In this document: positions 17,058-25,676 of the stretch, one piece after another
Layout: each line of letters starts with the position of its first letter
Position numbering within the stretch: the first letter of the stretch is position 1
From: Cyclobacteriaceae bacterium HetDA_MAG_MS6
Lineage (GTDB): Bacteria; Bacteroidota; Bacteroidia; Cytophagales; Cyclobacteriaceae
NCBI GenBank assembly: GCA_019192485.1
Contig: JAHCMJ010000002.1
Location: 1 to 42,789 of the forward strand
Reading direction: 5' to 3'
Length of the DNA stretch: 42,789 nucleotides
Notes under the pieces: generated by a model
Database searches by the model: none
Told to the model about the DNA's origin: nothing
What the model saw: the letters and a program-made list of their open reading frames with translations, nothing else
Position numbers and translations under genes: made by a program

Positions 17058-17726
17058 TTAAAGCTTAAGGTACTTCATTAGGATATCGAGCCTTTCTTGC
17101 TCCTGCTCACTTGCTGGCGCCTCATTAAAGGACTCAGAGACCTTGTAACCATTTGTTTCTAAGACATTTACCAAATGCGATATTTCTTCTGTGTTGATCT
17201 TCAAGGTCAGGTTAATCTTAGAGGGATCATTAGGGTCAGTAATGAAATGGCTACTCAGTATTTTGGCATCATTAATTTCCACCAAGCGGCTAATCTCTGA
17301 AAGTGAATAGTCGCGATAATCTAGGGTTAATATGAGAATAGCTCCTGGAGTGCTGACTGAAGCCGATTGTGCAAAGGCCTCTATAACGTCCTCTACAGAA
17401 ATCACACCCATGTAGCTCCCTTGAAGATCATTTACAGCTACAAGCTTGACTTGATTATCATAAGCCGCTCTGAGGACATCATAGTAGTGTTTTGATTCTT
17501 CAACTATGCTTTCTTGAAACTGCAATTGTATCGACTCAACCACGTCATCATCCACCCAAGGTCCACTGAGAAGCATTGTCTCGCTAAGTAGTCCAAGAAA
17601 TTTCCCTTTATCCGCAACTGGCAACTCTGTCACCCGAAGCTCCTCCATCCACAGCCTTGCCTTGCCAATCTGATCCGTGGGCTTCAGAGGCGGTATAGTA
17701 TAGTTTATTAGATCCTTTGCTATCAT
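17058..17726 (-). CDS. CBS-domain protein with C-terminal ACT-like domain (AcuB-like)
   Basis: This is a 222-residue cytoplasmic regulatory-type protein. Two CBS repeats cover about 1-125 (KPTDQIGKARLWMEELRVTELPVAD; AAYDNQVKLVAVNDLQGSYMGVISVEDVIEAF), a module that binds adenine nucleotides. The remainder (about 135-205, PGAILILTLDYRDYSLSEISRLVE) resembles an ACT domain, an arrangement also seen in AcuB. CBS modules sense ATP, AMP or SAM, so linkage to nadK suggests a nucleotide-responsive role, but the ligand and target are unknown. The ATG at 17726 begins with MIAKDLINYTIPPLKP. Confidence 0.85.
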   Translation of the reverse strand: MIAKDLINYTIPPLKPTDQIGKARLWMEELRVTELPVADKGKFLGLLSETMLLSGPWVDDDVVESIQLQFQESIVEESKHYYDVLRAAYDNQVKLVAVNDLQGSYMGVISVEDVIEAFAQSASVSTPGAILILTLDYRDYSLSEISRLVEINDAKILSSHFITDPNDPSKINLTLKINTEEISHLVNVLETNGYKVSESFNEAPASEQEQERLDILMKYLKL

Positions 17727-17842
17727 AGTTGCTTCATACTCAGATCATCTCTTTGAGACCTACAGAATATACACTGTTCTGGTCGATAAGGCAACGCTGA
17801 ATACCAATATTTTGTTGCCAAAATAATCAATACAGCTAATTC

Positions 17843-18376
17843 TTATACGAAACGACCCTTCTCTTCAAATTTATCGATTGAGTCGAATATTTCTTTGAAA
17901 AAGGGAATAATATCTCCTACAACTCCAAAAGTCTTGGGGCCTATAAGCAGGATGTAGGGCATGATCACTGAGGTCTTCACATATTCATCCGGAAAGGAAA
18001 GACCGGCGGCATTCACCACCCAGAATATGATACTAAGGATCAAAGCCCACTTAAACACTGCAGCAAGTGCCCCCAAAATATTATCAAAAAGACCTAAAAA
18101 GGTCAGATGGACAATTTTCTTCAAGGCCTTAGCGACTAAATTGACTACGATTGATAGGCCAAGAAAAAGAGCGATGAACACTCCGACTGCAATGATTTCA
18201 TACCATTCGCTTTCGGAAAAGAATCGTGTCGTAACAGGGATCGTAAAAGTAATAGCGGCAAATAAGCCAATAAAAAAGGCTACTAATGAAAAGAGTTCAA
18301 CTATTAGACCTTTAGAATAACCTTTGAAGGCCGCTAACCCAAAAATGACAAGAAAAAAGATATCAAAGAGACTCAT
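17843..18376 (-). CDS. CvpA family membrane protein
   Basis: CvpA-family proteins are small inner-membrane proteins, first linked to colicin V production, whose general role is unclear. The 177-residue product begins MSLFDIFFLVIFGLAAFKGYSKG, the typical first segment with the GY.KG turn. Four hydrophobic stretches follow (about 24-47, 60-85, 97-122, 136-150). The ATG is 3 nt after the yqeY stop, implying co-transcription. It is followed by a 116-nt gap before the CBS-nadK unit. Confidence 0.88.
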   Translation of the reverse strand: MSLFDIFFLVIFGLAAFKGYSKGLIVELFSLVAFFIGLFAAITFTIPVTTRFFSESEWYEIIAVGVFIALFLGLSIVVNLVAKALKKIVHLTFLGLFDNILGALAAVFKWALILSIIFWVVNAAGLSFPDEYVKTSVIMPYILLIGPKTFGVVGDIIPFFKEIFDSIDKFEEKGRFV

Positions 18377-18379
18377 TGA

Positions 18380-18829
18380 TCAGGTCAATAGACTCTTGGA
18401 TATTGCCGATATCGTTTTCCCATCAGCTTGACCTGCCAGTTTCTTAGTTGCCATTCCCATGACCTTACCCATATCTTGCGGACCACTTGCTCCAACTTGA
18501 TCTATAATCATTTTTACTTCTCTGGTTACGTCCTCCTCTGACATTTGCTTCGGTAGATATTTCTCAATAACTGCCAACTCCGCCTTCTCAACCGCTGCCA
18601 AGTCTTCCCGCTGCTGCTTGTCAAAAATTTCTATAGAATCCTTCCTTTGCTTGGCTGCTTTAGTCAGTAACTTGATCTCAGCATCCTGCGTAAGTCCATC
18701 GCCACCGCCTTTTTCCGTTTCGGCCAGGAGTATCAGCGACTTGATTGCTCTGAGAGCTCTCAACCTATCCTTCTCCTTATTCAACATGGCCTGCTTGATA
18801 TCTGATTCAATCTGTGATTTTAAGCTCAT
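18380..18829 (-). CDS. GatB/YqeY domain-containing protein
   Basis: This is a stand-alone YqeY protein of 149 residues, related to the tail domain of the GatB amidotransferase subunit. It is mostly helical: MSLKSQIESDIKQAMLNKEKDRLRALRAIKS at the start, a Lys/Glu-rich middle, EKYLPKQMSEEDVTREVK, and GPQDMGKVMGMATKKLAGQADGK near the end. Free YqeY proteins may act in tRNA-dependent amidation or tRNA binding, but this is not established. The gene is divergent from pdxJ across 53 nt and is followed 3 nt later by cvpA. Confidence 0.93.
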   Translation of the reverse strand: MSLKSQIESDIKQAMLNKEKDRLRALRAIKSLILLAETEKGGGDGLTQDAEIKLLTKAAKQRKDSIEIFDKQQREDLAAVEKAELAVIEKYLPKQMSEEDVTREVKMIIDQVGASGPQDMGKVMGMATKKLAGQADGKTISAISKSLLT

Positions 18830-18837
18830 ATTAAAAC

Positions 18838-18845
18838 TATTTTTG
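18838..18845 (+). promoter_or_regulatory. Candidate -7 promoter box for pdxJ
   Basis: TATTTTTG matches TAnnTTTG exactly, 37 nt upstream of the pdxJ ATG in the 53-nt divergent gap. A TGTG at 18813-18816 could act as a poor -33 box at 21-nt spacing. Confidence 0.45.
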
Positions 18846-18882
18846 CTCTGGCATTATTAAATGACAGAACTGTATTAAATGA

Positions 18883-19596
18883 ATGACCAAACTTAGCGTA
18901 AACATTAACAAAATTGCAACGATCAGGAACGCCCGAGGTGGCAATAATCCAGATGTTGTTAAAATCGCCAAAGATTGCGAAAGGTTCGGAGCAGAAGGAA
19001 TAACGGTGCATCCAAGGCCGGATGAGAGACATATCCGGAAGAGTGATGTATTGGCTTTGAAAGATGTGGTGACTACAGAATTTAATATTGAGGGCTATCC
19101 TGACGATAGATTCATGTCAATTCTGGAGGAAGTTCGACCTATTCAGGCCACGCTAGTACCTGATCCACCAGGAGTTCTTACCTCTAATGCGGGGTGGAAT
19201 ATTGATGCAAACCAAAAGTTCCTGGTTGACATTATCAGGAAGATCCAGGATCTGGGAATAAGAACATCAATCTTTGTAGAACCTGACGTTGAGTCAATCG
19301 TCCAAGCACATGAAGTAGGTGCGGATCGTGTCGAGCTTTACACTGAACCTTATGCATCTACTTACATTTTGGATAAAACAAATGCTATAAAGCCATTTGT
19401 GATCGCCGCAACAAAAGCCAGAGAATTAGGCATCGGCCTCAATGCCGGTCACGACCTTGACCTTCAGAATCTCAAGCACCTGAAAGAAAACATACCTTGG
19501 CTGGATGAAGTATCCATCGGTCACGCGCTTATTTGTGATGCTCTTTACTTGGGACTGGAAAATACCATCCAGCTTTATCTACGTCAACTACAGTAG
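18883..19596 (+). CDS. pdxJ: Pyridoxine 5'-phosphate synthase
   Basis: PdxJ condenses 3-amino-2-oxopropyl phosphate with deoxyxylulose 5-phosphate to give pyridoxine 5'-phosphate, the last ring-forming step of the DXP-dependent B6 route. The 237-residue protein has the family landmarks [20 protein letters not shown] (about 4-23), [15 protein letters not shown] (about 37-51), FNIEGYPD (about 67-74), VTLVPD-type TLVPDPPG and [10 protein letters not shown], the phosphate-binding GHxL and the end [13 protein letters not shown]. It diverges from yqeY. The related alternative start at 18879 is out of frame (a five-codon ORF overlapping the ATG). Confidence 0.96.
   Translation: MTKLSVNINKIATIRNARGGNNPDVVKIAKDCERFGAEGITVHPRPDERHIRKSDVLALKDVVTTEFNIEGYPDDRFMSILEEVRPIQATLVPDPPGVLTSNAGWNIDANQKFLVDIIRKIQDLGIRTSIFVEPDVESIVQAHEVGADRVELYTEPYASTYILDKTNAIKPFVIAATKARELGIGLNAGHDLDLQNLKHLKENIPWLDEVSIGHALICDALYLGLENTIQLYLRQLQ
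18888..18895 (-). promoter_or_regulatory. Candidate -7 promoter box for yqeY-cvpA
   Basis: The minus strand reads TAAGTTTG here, matching TAnnTTTG, about 59 nt upstream of the yqeY ATG and inside the first codons of pdxJ. No convincing -33 box was found. If real, the two divergent promoters face each other across the gap. Confidence 0.3.
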
Positions 19597-19607
19597 CCTC
19601 ATTAAAA

Positions 19608-20369
19608 ATGAAACTAAATTTTAAAGTACTAGGGAAAGGAAAACCTGTAATCATTTTACATGGTGTTTTTGGCTCTCTGGACAATTGGAAAACCATCGGC
19701 TCCGCATTATCGGAGGAGTATCAGGTATATCTAGTAGACCTTCGGAATCATGGCAAATCTCCTCATAGTGCAGATTTCAGCTATGCGCTGATGCGAGAAG
19801 ACATTGAAGGGTTTATGGACGATGAAGAAATCGAACATGCCTATGTTATTGGGCACTCAATGGGCGGCAAGGCCGCAATGGAATTTGCCACGACTAACGA
19901 GAACAGAGTGTCAAAACTTGTCGTAGTGGACATAGCACCAAAAAGCTATCCCCCGCATCATCAACAGATATTTGATGGATTTGGAGCAATAGATCTCTCC
20001 AATATTCAAAGTAGGGGCGAGGCCGATGCTGCCATGGCTACAGCTATTGAAGACTTTGGTGTCAGGCAGTTTATACTCAAAAATCTTGGACGCTCGTCGG
20101 ATGGCTTTTATTGGAAACTGAACGTAGATGGTATTCGCAATAATTCGGAAGAAATAGGAAAAGCTTTAGATAAGAACCGCAAATTCAAAAAACCCACTCT
20201 TTTCATCGGCGGTGAAAAATCAGATTACATTCAAGAAGCAGACTTGAGTTTAATCAAAATGCATTTTCCAAACTCGAAAGTCGAAAGCGTCGAAGGTTCA
20301 GGACATTGGGTTCATGCAGAGAAACCACAGGAGCTGCTAAGTCTAGTAAAGAAATTCTTGTCAGATTGA
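19608..20369 (+). CDS. Alpha/beta hydrolase (YbfF-like esterase)
   Basis: This is a 253-residue serine hydrolase without a signal peptide, so cytoplasmic. It has the oxyanion segment ILHGVFGSLDNW (about 16-27), VDLRNHGKSPHS, the nucleophile elbow GHSMGGKAAMEFA (about 82-94), and a catalytic His in SGHWVHAEKPQEL near the end. The acid residue is probably in FIGGEKSDYI. This pattern is that of the YbfF/PHPT esterase group, which hydrolyse short acyl esters and acyl-CoAs in vitro; the physiological substrate is unknown. It starts 11 nt after pdxJ, so the two are likely co-transcribed. Confidence 0.9.
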   Translation: MKLNFKVLGKGKPVIILHGVFGSLDNWKTIGSALSEEYQVYLVDLRNHGKSPHSADFSYALMREDIEGFMDDEEIEHAYVIGHSMGGKAAMEFATTNENRVSKLVVVDIAPKSYPPHHQQIFDGFGAIDLSNIQSRGEADAAMATAIEDFGVRQFILKNLGRSSDGFYWKLNVDGIRNNSEEIGKALDKNRKFKKPTLFIGGEKSDYIQEADLSLIKMHFPNSKVESVEGSGHWVHAEKPQELLSLVKKFLSD

Positions 20370-20388
20370 CTTCCATTATCTTTCACTA

Positions 20389-21117
20389 ATGACTCATCCC
20401 CAACAAGGTGTATTGTACCTGGTCCCCATGTATTTGTCAAGCTCCAATGACAAGAACTTTCTTGCTCCCATGATTTTGGATATCCTCACACATTGCAAGC
20501 ATTTTATCGTCGAAAATGTAAGAACAGCAAGAAGGTATATTAGCTCTCTCGAACTGGGCGTGGACATCGAATCTTTGAAATTTTATGAGCTGAACAAACA
20601 CTTTGACATCAAAAATCTAGAAGAACTTACATATCCACTAAAGGCCGGGCATCAGGTAGGATTGCTATCGGAATCGGGGTTGCCTGGCGTTGCGGACCCA
20701 GGAAATATTGTCATTAGTTATGCACATCAACATAACTTAAGAGTAACACCTCTTCCAGGGGCTAGTTCAATCATTCTAAGTTTGATCTCCTCAGGATTCA
20801 ATGGTCAGCAGTTTACCTTTCATGGTTACCTTCCCATAGACGAGAAAGCAAGAGAGAATGCTATTACGAGAATGGAGAAAACGCTCTACAATGGTAAATA
20901 TACCCAGGTGTTTATGGAGACTCCTTATAGGAATCAAAAGCTATTCGATACGCTCCTGAAAACATTAGGCCCCAAGACGCTCTTAAGCATAGGCACCGAC
21001 ATTACAGGCCAGCTCGAATCTATTGCTACTAGGACTGTGAGTGAATGGCACAATAACCCAACTCGTCTGGAGAAGCTTCCGACTATCTATGCCGTAGGCG
21101 AATTTCCAAATGGTTAA
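20389..21117 (+). CDS. RsmI-like SAM-dependent methyltransferase (tetrapyrrole methylase fold)
   Basis: This 242-residue protein belongs to the tetrapyrrole-methylase fold and resembles RsmI, the 16S rRNA C1402 2'-O-methyltransferase. Key segments are GVLYLVPMYLS (about 7-17), FIVENVRTARRYI (about 38-50), VGLLSESGLPGVADPGN (about 87-103, equivalent to the RsmI SAM loop), and TPLPGASSIILSLISSGF. It is shorter than RsmI (about 280) and lacks the basic C-terminal extension, so it may be a paralogue with another substrate. A tetrapyrrole role is less likely with no haem or cobalamin genes nearby. It lies directly upstream of metK, which makes its cofactor, but a separate promoter probably serves metK. 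Confidence 0.85.
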   Translation: MTHPQQGVLYLVPMYLSSSNDKNFLAPMILDILTHCKHFIVENVRTARRYISSLELGVDIESLKFYELNKHFDIKNLEELTYPLKAGHQVGLLSESGLPGVADPGNIVISYAHQHNLRVTPLPGASSIILSLISSGFNGQQFTFHGYLPIDEKARENAITRMEKTLYNGKYTQVFMETPYRNQKLFDTLLKTLGPKTLLSIGTDITGQLESIATRTVSEWHNNPTRLEKLPTIYAVGEFPNG

Positions 21118-21139
21118 GGTATAGAATCAATTAATCTTC

Positions 21140-21147
21140 TAAATTTG
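21140..21147 (+). promoter_or_regulatory. Candidate -7 promoter box for metK
   Basis: TAAATTTG matches TAnnTTTG, 21 nt upstream of the metK ATG in the 51-nt gap after the RsmI-like gene. No clear -33 TTTG was seen. No SAM riboswitch-like structure fits in this short leader. Confidence 0.45.
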
Positions 21148-21168
21148 CGGGCCTTAATTGTATAACAT

Positions 21169-22425
21169 ATGCCTTATCTTTTTACCTCAGAGTCAGTCTC
21201 TGAAGGACATCCTGACAAAGTAGCTGATCAAATCTCTGATGCACTAATAGACCATTTTTTAGCATTCGATGCTAACTCTAAGGTGGCCTGTGAAACCCTA
21301 GTAACCACAGGACTGGTAACCTTGGCGGGGGAGGTAAAATCTAACTCTTACGTAGATGTACAGGAGGTAACTCGTAACGTAATTGCAAAGATAGGATATA
21401 CAAAAAGTGAATATCAATTTGATGCTAAGTCTTGTGCGGTCATCTCCGCTATTCACGAGCAGTCTGAAGATATCAATCGGGGTGTAGACCGATCAAATCC
21501 CGAAGAACAAGGTGCTGGTGATCAAGGCATGATGTTTGGCTATGCAACAAAGGAAACTGAGAACTACATGCCGTTGGCTCTAGATCTCTCTCACAAAATC
21601 CTAGTGGAACTTGCCTCACTTCGACGGGAAAATAAAGACATAACATATCTAAGACCAGATGCAAAATCTCAGGTTACCATCGAATACGATGACAATAACA
21701 AACCCACCAGAATCGACGCAATTGTAGTTTCGACACAGCATGACGACTTTGATGGCAATGATGAAGCTATGCTTACGAAAATCAAGGAAGATATTGTGAG
21801 TATCCTTATTCCTAGAGTCAAGGCAAAACTTCGCCCTGAACTTCAATCACTTTTCAATGGTCAAATCAAATACCATATCAACCCAACAGGAAAATTCGTC
21901 ATTGGAGGACCCCATGGAGACACAGGACTTACAGGTCGGAAAATAATTGTTGATACTTATGGTGGCAAAGGAGCACATGGAGGTGGTGCCTTTTCCGGAA
22001 AAGATCCTTCCAAAGTTGATCGTTCAGCTGCCTATGCTACGAGACATATTGCTAAAAACCTGGTTGCTGCCGGAATTTGCGAGGAGGTCCTCGTCCAAGT
22101 ATCTTATGCCATCGGTGTAGTAGAACCCATGGGTATTTATGTGAATACTTACGGTACTGCCAAAGTGGATCTTTCTGATGGAGAAATTGCGAAGAAAATC
22201 ACGGAGATCTTCGATATGAGACCGATAGCGATAGAAAGAAGACTCAAACTCAGAGAACCAATCTACTCTGAGACCGCAGCATATGGTCACATGGGAAGAA
22301 CTCCTGAAGTCAAAAAGGTCGCATTCAAGTCTGGCAACAACGTTATTGAAAAGGAAATAGAGACCTTCACATGGGAAAAATTAGATTTTGTAGACAAGGT
22401 CAAAGCGGCTTTTGGTCAAGCATAA
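21169..22425 (+). CDS. metK: S-adenosylmethionine synthetase
   Basis: MetK makes S-adenosylmethionine from methionine and ATP. The 418-residue protein is full length. It shows [20 protein letters not shown] (about 8-27), the [12 protein letters not shown] signature (about 118-129), and [25 protein letters not shown] with the loop that binds the triphosphate (about 265-290), then GHMGRTPE near the end. An insertion at about 175-205 relative to E. coli MetK is typical for this phylum. The stop is overlapped by 55 nt by the frame of the downstream DJ-1-like gene. Confidence 0.98.
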   Translation: MPYLFTSESVSEGHPDKVADQISDALIDHFLAFDANSKVACETLVTTGLVTLAGEVKSNSYVDVQEVTRNVIAKIGYTKSEYQFDAKSCAVISAIHEQSEDINRGVDRSNPEEQGAGDQGMMFGYATKETENYMPLALDLSHKILVELASLRRENKDITYLRPDAKSQVTIEYDDNNKPTRIDAIVVSTQHDDFDGNDEAMLTKIKEDIVSILIPRVKAKLRPELQSLFNGQIKYHINPTGKFVIGGPHGDTGLTGRKIIVDTYGGKGAHGGGAFSGKDPSKVDRSAAYATRHIAKNLVAAGICEEVLVQVSYAIGVVEPMGIYVNTYGTAKVDLSDGEIAKKITEIFDMRPIAIERRLKLREPIYSETAAYGHMGRTPEVKKVAFKSGNNVIEKEIETFTWEKLDFVDKVKAAFGQA

Positions 22426-23135
22426 CCGTCTTTGCCGTACTAAACTCATTTTTTCTCTTTTCTTGTCAATCTGAAAGTCAAACCAATCAGGAGTCCACAA
22501 TATTGGATCCAATCGCTGAAGGAAAATCTTTCAACGCTGGGTTCTTGATTGTTGACGGAGTTTTCAACTCCGAGTTAGTTGCACCTTACGACATATTTCA
22601 ACATACCGTATTCCATACAAACGGTGGTATTGAAGTATTCACAGTAGGGCTTACTTTAGATACTGTTACGACATTCGAAGGCATTCGGATTCTTCCTGAT
22701 TACAGCATCAAAAACGCACCGGAAATTGATATTCTGGTCGTTCCAAGTGCAGAGAATAGCATGACCACCGATCTCGATAACCTGCCGTTAATCTCTTTTG
22801 TACGAGAAACCGGATCCAAAGCATCATTTGCCATGTCACTATGCGATGGTGCGTTTGTCTTAGCAAAAGCGGGTCTGGCAAGCGGAAAAATTTCTACTAC
22901 TTTCCCATCAGATATCTCCAGATATCGTGAGACATTCCCCTCATTAGATGTCATAGAGAATGTAAGTTTTGTGCATGATGGCAATCTGCTCACCTCGGCT
23001 GGAGGTGCCAAATCTTATGATGTAGCCTTGTACTTGGCGCATCTATTATATGGTGAACAAGTTGCCAAAAATGTAGGAAAAGGTCTCGTCATAGATTGGG
23101 ATCTGGCCGACTATAAGTTTGTTTCCAAACCTTGA
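22371..23135 (+). CDS. Exported DJ-1/PfpI family (GATase1-like) protein, likely lipoprotein
   Basis: This is a 254-residue DJ-1/PfpI-fold protein. The only usual start codon is the ATG at 22371, which overlaps metK by 55 nt; the next in-frame ATG is deep in the domain. The N-terminus is basic (MGKIRFCRQ), followed by [15 protein letters not shown] at about 18-32, which looks like a lipoprotein signal with Cys32 as the lipid-bearing residue, and a polar linker [11 protein letters not shown]. The domain has [25 protein letters not shown] and the nucleophile elbow [13 protein letters not shown], then [19 protein letters not shown]-1 family members are often glyoxalases, deglycases, chaperones or isonitrile hydratases; an exported one is less usual. 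The activity here is unknown. Confidence 0.82.
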   Translation: MGKIRFCRQGQSGFWSSITVFAVLNSFFLFSCQSESQTNQESTILDPIAEGKSFNAGFLIVDGVFNSELVAPYDIFQHTVFHTNGGIEVFTVGLTLDTVTTFEGIRILPDYSIKNAPEIDILVVPSAENSMTTDLDNLPLISFVRETGSKASFAMSLCDGAFVLAKAGLASGKISTTFPSDISRYRETFPSLDVIENVSFVHDGNLLTSAGGAKSYDVALYLAHLLYGEQVAKNVGKGLVIDWDLADYKFVSKP

Positions 23136-23183
23136 TCTGATCAAGAGTTACTGGGTTTTGTTGATGTAAGTTGTTTAATCGCT

Positions 23184-23590
23184 ATGAAAAATATACTTGC
23201 ATCATTATCAAAATTGCAGGAGTACAGTGCTATTCCTATCAGAGTTCTTATAAGCATTCATCTCATTATTGGTACTCAAGACAATTTGTTGTCGTGGGAC
23301 AGAATGCTGGAGTTTCGTGATTTCTGGGACACTTTGGTTTTCCTCTGCCCATGTTTAGTGCCCTGGTTTCGGTAATTGCCCAGTTTATAGCTGGTTGTCT
23401 ATTTCTAGTAGGTTTTCAGGTACGATGGGCTGCTCTGTTGATGATGATCAACTTTGTTATTGCAATCGTTGCTGTTCACATTGGCGACTCTTATACCAAT
23501 ACTTTCCCGGCTTTGACCATTTTGGCGGGTTCGGTTTTTCTATTTATGAATGGTGCCGGTCGGTTTTCAATCGATAGTCACAATAACTAA
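23184..23590 (+). pseudogene. DoxX family membrane protein gene with a -1 frameshift
   Basis: Two overlapping ORFs (23184-23375 and 23351-23590) form one DoxX-like protein of about 135 residues with four hydrophobic segments. The first half (MKNILASLSKLQEYSAIPIRV, then IHLIIGTQDNLLSWDRM) runs to FWDTL in frame; there the frame changes and resumes as GFPLPMFSALVSVIAQFIAGC. The break is at about 23334-23337, where TTGG appears where TTGGG would restore LGFPLP, so one G seems to be missing. All later sequence looks intact (no other stop, normal composition), so this is either a sequencing error or a very recent mutation. DoxX proteins are small quinone-linked or redox-associated membrane proteins with unclear function. 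It precedes the M28 peptidase gene by 3 nt. Confidence 0.85.
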
Positions 23591-23593
23591 CTT

Positions 23594-24487
23594 GTGGGTA
23601 TGCCATACCACTTCCTCATTCCGGTTTTGCTCTCTACTTTGTATCTGCACGGACAGCAACAGGTAGACCGTGAGAAAATTCTCCAGGATGTACAAATACT
23701 ATCTGCTGATAGCCTCGAAGGCAGACTTACTGGGACACCAGGCGCTTATAAAGCCAGAGCATACATTATTTCACGTTTTGAAGAAATAGGAGTGGAAAAA
23801 GTGCATTCGACACTTGAATATCCTTTCACCTACACAGAAGAACAGAAAGTGCGCAAAGGCATCAATGTTATTGGAAAACTAAACGGCTCAAGTGATCAAT
23901 CCATAGTCATTTCGGCGCACTATGATCATCTTGGCATGACAGAGGGTAAAGTTTATAACGGGGCAGATGATAATGCTTCAGGTGTTGCAGGAATCTTAGC
24001 CATTGCACATTATTTCAAAAAATACCCTCCAAAACATACATTATATTTTGCTGCCTTCGATGCTGAAGAAAATGGGCTTAGGGGGGCTAAAAGCTGGGTG
24101 AAAAAGGACTCATCGCATTTAGAAAAAATAATTTTGAACATCAATCTTGATATGATCAGTAGGAGCACGGCTAACGAGCTTTATGCCTGTGGCACACATC
24201 ATTATCCAAGGTTGAAATCAATAATTAAGCAATCTGATCGATACGACCCCGTAAAATTGAAATTTGGACATGATAGTCCTAAGCTAGGTCCTGAAGACTG
24301 GACATATGCTTCGGATCATGCGGTGTTCCATGATGTCAAAATCCCATTTGTTTACTTTGGTGTAGAGGATCATGTTGACTATCATCAACCTTCTGATACT
24401 TTCGACAAAATTGATCCTTATTTTTTTCAGCAATCAGTGAATCAAATATTAGAAGCAGTTATTCTGCTGGATCAAAATCTGGACTAG
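23594..24487 (+). CDS. Secreted M28 family zinc metallopeptidase
   Basis: This is a 297-residue peptidase of the M28 family (aminopeptidase or carboxypeptidase type). The N-terminus is a signal peptide (PYHFLIPVLLSTLYLHGQQ), so it acts outside the inner membrane. The two-zinc site is complete: H109 in SAHYDHLG, D125 in GADDNASG, the catalytic pair E158-E159 in DAEENGLRG, D186 in NLDMISRS and H264 in DYHQPSDT. The frame opens with GTG at 23594 and has an ATG at 23600 (third codon), which is the likelier start. The stop and the stop of oadB share one CTAG. The gene is convergent with the decarboxylase operon and close behind the DoxX gene. Confidence 0.93.
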   Translation: MGMPYHFLIPVLLSTLYLHGQQQVDREKILQDVQILSADSLEGRLTGTPGAYKARAYIISRFEEIGVEKVHSTLEYPFTYTEEQKVRKGINVIGKLNGSSDQSIVISAHYDHLGMTEGKVYNGADDNASGVAGILAIAHYFKKYPPKHTLYFAAFDAEENGLRGAKSWVKKDSSHLEKIILNINLDMISRSTANELYACGTHHYPRLKSIIKQSDRYDPVKLKFGHDSPKLGPEDWTYASDHAVFHDVKIPFVYFGVEDHVDYHQPSDTFDKIDPYFFQQSVNQILEAVILLDQNLD

Positions 24488-25674
24488 CTCAAAAAGGAAA
24501 TAAGCACACCTGCCGCTACAGCAGACCCAATAACACCAGAAATATTGCTCGCCATGGCATACTGCAATAAGTGATTGGAAGGATCATTTTTTAGAGCAAT
24601 CTCATTTGCTACTCGCGAAGCCATTGGCACTGCACTTAGACCAGTCGCGCCAATGAGAGGGTTGATCTTCTTCCGAGCAAGAAGGTTATAAACTTTAACT
24701 GCGAAAATACCTCCGGCAATGGAGATGGCAAACGCAATAAATCCACCTGCAATGATCAGCAAGGTTTGGACATTTAAAAAGGCTTTGGTAGTCATTGTAG
24801 CTCCTACTGAAAGTCCAAGAAAAATGGTAGCTGCATTTAATATAGTATCGGATGCAGCTTTGTATAATCTGCCTGTTGAGGCTCCTATTTCTTTAACCAA
24901 ATTACCAAACATCAACAGCCCTATCAATGGGACTGAAGAGGGCACCAAAAGCGCAACAATAGTTCCCACACCGATTGGGAATAGAATTTTCAATGTCTGT
25001 AAGTTTTTGATTGGTGTCTTATTGGGGTAAAGCCTGTCTTGTTCCTTCATGTTGATTGCAAGTTCACTTTTGGTAACGGTGAAGCGAACAACAAAGGGAA
25101 TAATAACGGGTACCAGGGCCATGTACGAGTAGGCAGCTATAGCAATTGGTCCTAATAGATGCGGTGCTAATTTAATAGTCGTGTAAATGGCAGTAGGACC
25201 GTCTGCACCACCGATGATACCAAGTGACGCGGCTTCTTTCAAGGTAAATCCAAAAGCAACAGCAGAAATCAACACAGTGAAAATCCCTATTTGCGCGGCT
25301 GCACCAAAAAAAGCTAAACGCAAATTTCTCAGCATAGGTCCAAAATCTGTCAATGCGCCCACGCCTAAAAATATAATAGGAGGTAGAAATCCAGTCTTGA
25401 TCAATGCGTAATACACAAAATTCATGATCCCATGTTCCTTTGCAATCTGGTATAAGGTCAGGCTTTCATCGATCTTGACAACACCCATTTGACCCCCCGG
25501 AAAATTAGCGAGGAGCATGCCAAAGGCAATTGGAACCAAGAGTAACGGCTCATACTGCTTTTTAATTCCAAGGTATAGCAGAAAGAAACTAATAGCGAGC
25601 ATCAACAATATTGATGGCTGGTCAATCAGGCTTTGCAGAGCCGTCATGCGATATATCTTCTCTAATAACTCCAA
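24484..25674 (-). CDS. oadB: Sodium-pumping decarboxylase subunit beta (OadB family)
   Basis: This is the membrane subunit that couples biotin-carboxyl decarboxylation to sodium export. The 396-residue hydrophobic protein has about ten membrane helices. It has typical family segments: NFPGGQMGVVKI in a periplasmic loop (about 56-67), PPIIFLGVGALTDFGPML (about 97-114) and GIIGGADGPTAIYTT (about 152-166, with the conserved Asp), then ATGLSAVPMASRVA (about 340-353). It begins 2 nt after the oadA stop. Subunits of oxaloacetate, methylmalonyl-CoA and glutaconyl-CoA decarboxylases share this fold; the adjacent carboxyltransferase makes oxaloacetate the most likely substrate. Its TAG stop is the same CTAG as the M28 gene stop on the other strand. 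Confidence 0.95.
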   Translation of the reverse strand: MELLEKIYRMTALQSLIDQPSILLMLAISFFLLYLGIKKQYEPLLLVPIAFGMLLANFPGGQMGVVKIDESLTLYQIAKEHGIMNFVYYALIKTGFLPPIIFLGVGALTDFGPMLRNLRLAFFGAAAQIGIFTVLISAVAFGFTLKEAASLGIIGGADGPTAIYTTIKLAPHLLGPIAIAAYSYMALVPVIIPFVVRFTVTKSELAINMKEQDRLYPNKTPIKNLQTLKILFPIGVGTIVALLVPSSVPLIGLLMFGNLVKEIGASTGRLYKAASDTILNAATIFLGLSVGATMTTKAFLNVQTLLIIAGGFIAFAISIAGGIFAVKVYNLLARKKINPLIGATGLSAVPMASRVANEIALKNDPSNHLLQYAMASNISGVIGSAVAAGVLISFLS

Positions 25675-25676
25675 GG

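Noticed and set aside
18879-18896. Five-codon ORF (ATGAATGACC...) overlapping the pdxJ start
   Set aside because: Too short to support as a leader peptide; likely coincidental.
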